A DNA stretch of 64,000 nt, taken from assembly GCA_003255065.1 (NCBI GenBank), contig QAOA01007503.1, positions 61,504 through 125,503 of the forward strand, written 5' to 3'. The number at the start of each line of letters is the position of its first letter. The first letter of the stretch is position 1. The stretch is from Cercis canadensis (lineage: Eukaryota > Streptophyta > Magnoliopsida > Fabales > Fabaceae). Below the pieces are notes generated by a model. The model ran no database searches. It saw only the letters and a list, made by a program, of their open reading frames with translations, and had not been told where the DNA came from. The position numbers and the translations under genes are program-made. Below are positions 58,069 to 64,000 of the stretch, in pieces.

Positions 58069-60616
58069 ATGTTTGCTGAAGAAAATGGCCTAAAGGGAGA
58101 CCCAAGGCTGCAAGCCATCACCGAAGCCATTAGAGTGGTGCCTCACTTCCCAAAACAAGGTTCTTTTTTTTTATCTATATATATTTTATAATGCTTTATT
58201 TGCAGTACCTGCTTCCTGTATTACTATTTTTTATCGTTGGTCTTGTTCTGTTTCTTTTTGAACTTTTATCGAACAGATCTGAGACCATTTTGTATACGCC
58301 TTGGTTTTTTTTTTTTTTTATGAAATTTGCAGGTATAATGTTTCAAGATATAACGACATTGTTGTTGGATCACAAGGCCTTCAAAGACACCGTTGACATT
58401 TTTGTCGATCGTTATCGAGACATGGACATTTCCGTTGTTGCCGGTACCTTTCTGTACTCTCAGCTCATCTGCAGTACTGTTTACGCTACTATTTTTTAAA
58501 AGTAAATTCGAACATCTTTTTTTCTTTTTTTTTTTTTTCTTTTAAATGAACATGTTTTTTAAAGTTTAGCTGGAAGGTCAAGCAAATCTTATGAGATATT
58601 GATATTCTTGCACAGAGAATATTTGGGTGTCTCTAGAAATGGAAGTGACTTATTTTCCTTTCCCTATCTGGTAAATGATGGTAGTTTAAATTTCCTTTAT
58701 AGGAGAAAGAGAACCAAGGTTGTAACTCCTCCTTTTATTTTTTCTCGGTTTTTTATGAACACAACCGATTGATTGATTTTGTTTAGCTTATGTTCTTGTT
58801 TTAATGTAATTTCCTCTTTCTTTATCTTTCTCACTCCAATTCTTCTTTTAAGTTTACTTTCCGCTTCTGCTTAATGCTGTTATAAGCTCATTCAGGAAAT
58901 AATGACCTCCTTGCTTTACTCTCTCCCTTTTGTTTGATAAAATGGTTTTTTCTCATTCTACTCTCCAACTTAAAACAGATTCCCGTCCTTGGAATTTCTC
59001 TCTTTGCTTGTTCATCTGGTTCAGTAAAGCTAGTTTACTTTGTGAGACTCCATTTTCTCTTTAGCATCTCCGTTGGATCTTTCTCATTGTGTGGCAGTGG
59101 CACTAGATCCAACCGTTGGATTTAGTTTTCTCTTTTCTCTGACGGGTTGGATTCAATAGACTTGAAGAGCATCGCTTTTAATCAATACATTTCCTTTGAT
59201 GTTAGTGGATATTACATTCTTATGTTATTGGATTTTATGTAGGAGTGGAAGCTAGAGGATTCATGTTTGGTCCCTCAATTGCATTGGGCGTTGGTGCAAA
59301 GTTTGTCCCTTTACGAAAACCTCGCAAGTTGCCAGGTATTCCTGTTATATTATATATTAAAACAAAATAAGTGGTATAGATCGCTTTTCTTTTCTATGGA
59401 ACAGATGGCTTTATCTGAGAGGAAAGGTCTTCTTGTACTTTTTTAATTGTTTTACTGTTAGTAGTGGATGGTTACTTGACCAAAACTCAAATCATGAATG
59501 CACTGGCTCCAACTAAATTGTATGTCCTTTGACTAGATAACTATTTGGAACCAATAAAGTCAAGCATCCAAGCCAAAGCTAGCATGTTAAATACATTTTG
59601 AAGTGCATATAACTATTCAATCATTATTTGAAGCGTTGTTAGGCTATTGATTTATGTCTATCTTTTCAAACTGGTCTTATCAATCTTTTTATTGGGCCTT
59701 CATGTTTATGCCTAAACTTTGACATGCCTCACATATAGGTGAAGTAATTTCAGAAAAATATGATCTAGAATATGGAACTGATTGTTTGGAGATGCATGTT
59801 GGTGCTGTCAAGCCTGGTGAACGGGTCTTGGTTATTGATGATTTGGTGGCTACAGGTGGAACTCTCTCAGCAGCAATAAGACTTCTAGGTGATTTGCAGG
59901 CTTTTATTTTTTGGGTATTTAGTATTTTTGCCTATATCCTTGTTTCCTGGTTCTTCAATTCACTTTTTACTTGTTCAATGTAGTCTCAAGTATGCTTTAT
60001 GGTTTTTCATTTTCTTATTCTGTAGAACGCCTTGGTGCTGAAGTAGTTGAATGTGCTTGTGTAATCGGTGTGCCCGAAGTTAAGGTAATGCCTAAACTAA
60101 TATTTTTGTAAGTTGCTTTTGTTTTACTAGGTGGTCTCCGAGACTTACATCTTCTTATTAGTTATTACTAGTTCAAAAGTAATATATCTTTTGTTATTGA
60201 TAGCCTATCTCTGAAGTCCACCCCCCCCCCCCCCTCTCTCTCTCTCTCACCTTATCAGTTTCTTGTAAATTTAGTTAAAATGTATTAATATTCGGTTGCT
60301 GTCTCTGCTGTATTGAATTCTGTGTTTATGGTTAATATGAAATTTCCAGTTGAGAAGAGACCATGTTGGAAATTGTTAAAATGAAATTTACGTTGAGCTT
60401 CCCTGTGTTTATCTGGGCCAAGTTTGCACGTCTACCATGTTGTAATTTCTTTGTCGATAATATGAGTGGAAACAATTTCCTGCTTTATTTTTCTTTTTCT
60501 TTTAGAATCATGGAAAAGAAATTTAAATTGAGCTTCACTTTCAGGGAAACTGCAGACTTATTGGAAAGCCACTTTACGTCCTTGTTGAGCCACGTCAATT
60601 AGATCATTGTTTTTGA
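58069..60616 (+). CDS. APT: Adenine phosphoribosyltransferase
   Basis: Six exons (58069-58159, 58333-58443, 59243-59335, 59739-59888, 60026-60084, 60545-60616) give 191 residues. The enzyme converts adenine and PRPP to AMP, recycling adenine from the methylation and polyamine/ethylene cycles; plant APTs also act on cytokinin bases. Family landmarks in order: [52 protein letters not shown], a dimer/catalytic loop [13 protein letters not shown], and the PRPP-binding motif [14 protein letters not shown] at 128-141 with acidic pair D132-D133. There is no plastid presequence, so it is probably cytosolic (APT2-5 type, not APT1). The length is normal. I cannot tell which Arabidopsis paralog is the ortholog. 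Confidence 0.94.
60221..60249. repeat. Poly(C) followed by (TC)n in APT intron
   Basis: Fourteen C's followed by a CT dinucleotide run in intron 5 of the APT gene. Likely length-variable. Confidence 0.85.
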
Positions 60617-62122
60617 GGTAAGCCTCTTTTTTCCTGACATAGAAATTCGGAGAATGCACTGAAAGAACGGTGCGAAGAATGACCAAGCAAAGGGTCTCAC
60701 GTTACAATGTCAGCAGACCTCAAACTTCTTTTAAACTAGGGAGGCTCCATTTTCAAGTGTCAAGTGTCTGAATAAGTTGCCAAATCATCCCTTACACTCG
60801 AGACTCCCATGGTTGATTGTGGCTTAATTCGCTTTAACAAAGTTGACTCATTTTATCGGTGTCGATCTTGGTTGTTTCTTTGGAAAATACTATGGTTCAC
60901 TCTGTACACCTTACCCTGCCTAGTAATTGGACTATTGGAGTCTTCCATCAGTTTACTTTCTTTCTTTTTAATCTTGCAAGAAAATTTCTTTTGATGCATT
61001 GCAGATGGTGTTATTTCCATTTGCTTCGGCTCACATGCAAAAGGAGGATTCTTTCAGAAAAGAGGCCATGTGCTCGCTCTGCTTCTTTTACCACTTTTCA
61101 GCTGATTGACTTGTGCCCTCGCAAAGATCATCCTGGAAATCTACCCACTTCCTCTGTCATATCTGTATCTTTATTGTATCCTATTATGTATCGCTAACAG
61201 TTTCAAACAAGCATTAGTGAAAAATTGAGATCAAATGTCAATTAAATGCTTCATTTTTTCCTTTTATAAAGGAACGATAGAAACTACTTCGTACACCCAA
61301 CGGAAGATTGGCTTACAGTGAGTAGAAAAAGCAAAAATAAAATAAAATAAAAAAGCGGTGATCAATTCAAATGAAAGAATAAGAAGGAAACGAATTTGTA
61401 ACATTTTTCTCAACAAAAAGCTTAGTATGATTTCTAAAGTATATTTAACCATATTTTCAAACTGCATTTCTTTAATTTTAGTAGTAATTTTCTTTTGGTT
61501 TCTATGTCTATAATCATAAACAAAATTATTTGTATATATAGATATAGAATAAATAGATAGATCCATAAAGAAAAGAATGACGTTTACGGTCCTCATACTG
61601 ATCCCAAAGTCCAGGCTAGTGATTGAGGAGAGAGGGTTGCAGGTGGCCCAATTTTACAAATCAGAATTATAACGCTGTCCAATAGACATTTAATAAAAGC
61701 TAATACGGGCCGAATCATCAACAGCAAGCACTTGTCACGCCCACAGCAGAAACCCGTCTACCCCCTCAAGCTCTATGCTTACCTTCTATAAAACTTTCAG
61801 CCGAACAAAGGAGGGGGAAAAAAAAACTTGCAATTCAGACGAAGGATAAAGCAAAGCTTTATATTTCTTCAATGATTAACATCACAGTTTTTTATTCCTA
61901 AGTAATAAGTATACAAAAAAATGTGGTGCAAGGCTCGCATATGTGCAATGTAAAAGCTCGTACATGTGGAAATACACTAGGGTAGCTACTGTATTTGCTA
62001 AGATTAACTTTACTGTTAGGGACAGCATATCATTGACCACGATGAGAAACGGATCCTCGTGTTTGGGAGTGGTCAAAAGAGAAAGAGAAAACCGATATAC
62101 ATCATTTTACCATTTCATATTT
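60617..62122. other. Spacer between convergent APT and coiled-coil genes
   Basis: The 3' UTR of APT and the downstream region of the coiled-coil gene ending at 62123. I found no supported gene; the reading frames here have no recognisable features. Confidence 0.55.
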
Positions 62123-64000
62123 CTAAAGACTTGCAGCATTTTCTGTTGAAGGAGAATCGTCACTTGCTGACATGACGTCCAATTTGAGAGCATGTCTTGT
62201 GACACAGTTTATCTGTTTTCTCAATGTAGCATTGTCAACGAACAAATCAGCTATGATCTTTCTCAATTCATCATCACTTACGCCATCTTTGATTTCATTA
62301 ATTTTATCTACATCGGAAGCAGCACTTCCATTGTCCTGCCCCAAGTGTTCTACCTGATCAAATTAAAATGGAAATTTAAAGATTTATGTTTGGAAAATAA
62401 AGTTGCAGGATAGGATAAAATATTTAATCTCTCTAAAAAATACTGCTTTAAAAACAAGTTGCAGCTTAAATTTTTTTTTTTTTTTGGTGGTTTTTAAGGT
62501 GGGATGTGAAATTACAGCTTAATTCATTGTGTAACTGGCAAGAACATCGAAAGGCACATGGAAGGTATAACTTGTACCTCTGCTAGCAGGAGGCCAATTC
62601 GGTCATCAGATATTGTTAATTGATTCAAAGCATCTGTTGATGATGACGAATTCATCACGGTGTTATCTTTATCTTCGGTAGAAAGATTGACGTTGCATTC
62701 TTGAAGCTGGTTGAAAAGAAGCCTGCATTTCTGCAGCAGCTTCCTCCAAGCAATTTCTGCATGCTCTCTCTTCTCTCTTTCATGTTGACGAATTTTCTAG
62801 ATAGACACAAGATAAACATAAGCGAAAACAAATACCTCAAATCTCAGCATCATCAAGTTATGTCATGCATTTTGGTTTCATCATTTGATTCGAATTCCAC
62901 ACATCAAATAAGATGAACTTTGCAGTTCAGTGGTGTGGAAGTAATTGCTAGAAAATTCAAGCTTGCAAGATAATGTACAGATAGTTTTCCATAAATAGAA
63001 GAGAAAATTTTACAAAGGATTGCGGGTAAGAAAGGAAAGGAAAATTTAAAAGCATAATATAATAAAATTTGAAATAAGAGTGGAGAATCTAAAAGCTGAA
63101 AGCAAGAAAAACACATAAAAGTAATGTTCTGACTACTCCTAGTATATCAATATCACGAAAAAAGTCAACTGACAAATAATATGACATGTTACCAAGAGAT
63201 GGAGAACATCAAGCAAAATATGAAACATGCAGACTGATAAACCTACCTCAGCTTCACACTTCTCCTTTCTTGACTGACTAAGCTCCTTCTTCAATTCTAT
63301 TTGGGAATTTCGGAGAGATTTAACCTCTTTAACAAGGACTTTGACATCTGCTTTGGATTTTGCTTCTAACTCTTCATACTCTTTTGAAAAAATTTCTAGC
63401 TGCTCTTTAGTAGCATTTAAATTCTGCAACAGTACATCTTGCTCCTGAACACTCGATTCCTTTGTCAAATTTCCACCCTGGTGTCATTTCATGCACGGAT
63501 ATTGAAATCATGGAATATGACAAAAAGAAAGGGATAACATCTGTAAAGCAAATATAAGAATGTCATACCGATTCAGACTTTAGTTTCATCTCCATTTCCA
63601 ATGACTTTTGCCGAAGTTCCTCCATATCCCACTGCATTTGGGTAAACCTTTCCCTCTCAATCAAAATAGCCTGCTGCAAGTTCTCTTTACTTTTCTGTTT
63701 GGTAGTTTCAAGGTCTACTTCCAAATCCTTAACCTGAGTAGTCCAATCAATTAAGGTCATGTAACAATTAATATCTATACTTGTATAGGGTTCCTCAGAT
63801 GGTAGAAATATTTTTGAACTCATGTACAGTATAGCAATTTTCATCTGTGGGTGAGCTAAGAACAACTGAGAAATTAATTTATGAAAAACTGCATGATGAA
63901 ACATACCTTTGTTGCAAGAAAATCCTTTGCAGCTATTTCTTGATTTAATCTAACTATGAGGTCCTCCATATCAGTTTTTGCAGTGGCTAACCTTCTCTGC
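62123..64000 (-). CDS. Coiled-coil protein, PX-domain EREX-like, C-terminal part
   Basis: The gene runs off the right edge, so only the last five exons are visible: 63907 to beyond 64000, 63569-63733, 63247-63477, 62578-62796 and 62123-62353. All are phase 0. They encode about 308 residues of charged coiled coil ([59 protein letters not shown]) ending in [20 protein letters not shown] and a short polar tail. These blocks resemble what I recall of the C-terminal coiled coil of plant PX-domain proteins EREX/EREL (Arabidopsis At3g15920, At4g32160, At2g25350), RAB5 effectors in vacuolar trafficking. Gene order beside the MRC-like gene agrees with At4g32160. The PX domain itself lies outside the window, so this stays provisional. 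Confidence 0.7.
62462..62522. mobile_element. Possible poly(A) retro-insertion, reverse orientation
   Basis: CAGCTTAA occurs at 62462-62469 and 62515-62522, enclosing about 45 bases that on the minus strand end in CCACC followed by a long A-run. This is like the other micro insertions but with only an 8-bp duplication, so it is less certain. It lies in the last intron of the coiled-coil gene. Confidence 0.35.

Noticed and set aside
1..64000. CRISPR arrays, bacterial operons, ribosome binding sites or replication origins
   Set aside because: No regularly spaced short repeats were found. Genes have spliceosomal introns, so bacterial feature types do not apply.

Overview
This is nuclear DNA from a eudicot plant. 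It has intron-rich genes with GT-AG introns, AT-rich spacers, a chloroplast-targeted nuclear gene (ATP synthase b'), an Aux/IAA gene and a plant nuclear tRNA-Arg. Nine single Ns are present. At four of them (3903, 12902, 16120, 19395) long allele-like copies of one locus lie side by side, and three of these pairs differ by a clean insertion. That points to a heterozygous, probably outbreeding or woody, diploid whose two haplotypes were partly joined end to end.

Layout. 1-2941: AT-rich spacer with three tandem duplications. 2942-5410 (+): NT-C2 domain protein with a conserved C-terminal domain. 6363-7902 (-): KIX8/KIX9-like adaptor with an LxLxL EAR motif. 10135-11280 (+): GT14 glycosyltransferase. 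14264-14336 (+): tRNA-Arg(CCG). 14813-21413 (-): an unusual TOPLESS-like corepressor. 22556-23691 (-): IAA29-like Aux/IAA. 27856-32128 (+): UGNT1-like nucleotide-sugar transporter. 34025-37001 (+): ubiquitin-like protein. 38037-38702 (+): chloroplast ATP synthase b'. 42273-44999 (+): KOC1-like outer-envelope kinase. 46013-48825 (-): MRC/PII1-like coiled-coil protein. 54650-56901 (-): dead hAT transposase. 58069-60616 (+): adenine phosphoribosyltransferase. 62123-64000 (-): 3' part of a coiled-coil protein like the PX-domain EREX family.

From memory of Arabidopsis chromosome 4, the order KIX9, GT14, IAA29, UGNT1, ubiquitin-like, ATP b', KOC1, MRC, EREL1 follows descending At4g32295 to At4g32160. 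The window therefore looks like an ancient conserved block. The TOPLESS-like gene, the tRNA, APT and the transposons are extra to that order.

The most interesting gene is the TOPLESS-like one. Its reconstructed exons give 825 residues with two successive LisH-CTLH (EAR-binding) modules and only the second of the two WD40 propellers of canonical TOPLESS. It lies between two genes whose products carry EAR motifs and, in Arabidopsis, recruit TOPLESS (KIX8/9 and Aux/IAA). Mobile DNA includes a 374-bp solo LTR and a MITE family with 10-bp target duplications, both seen as filled and empty alleles within the window. There are also several tiny poly(A) insertions flanked by 13-16 bp repeats.
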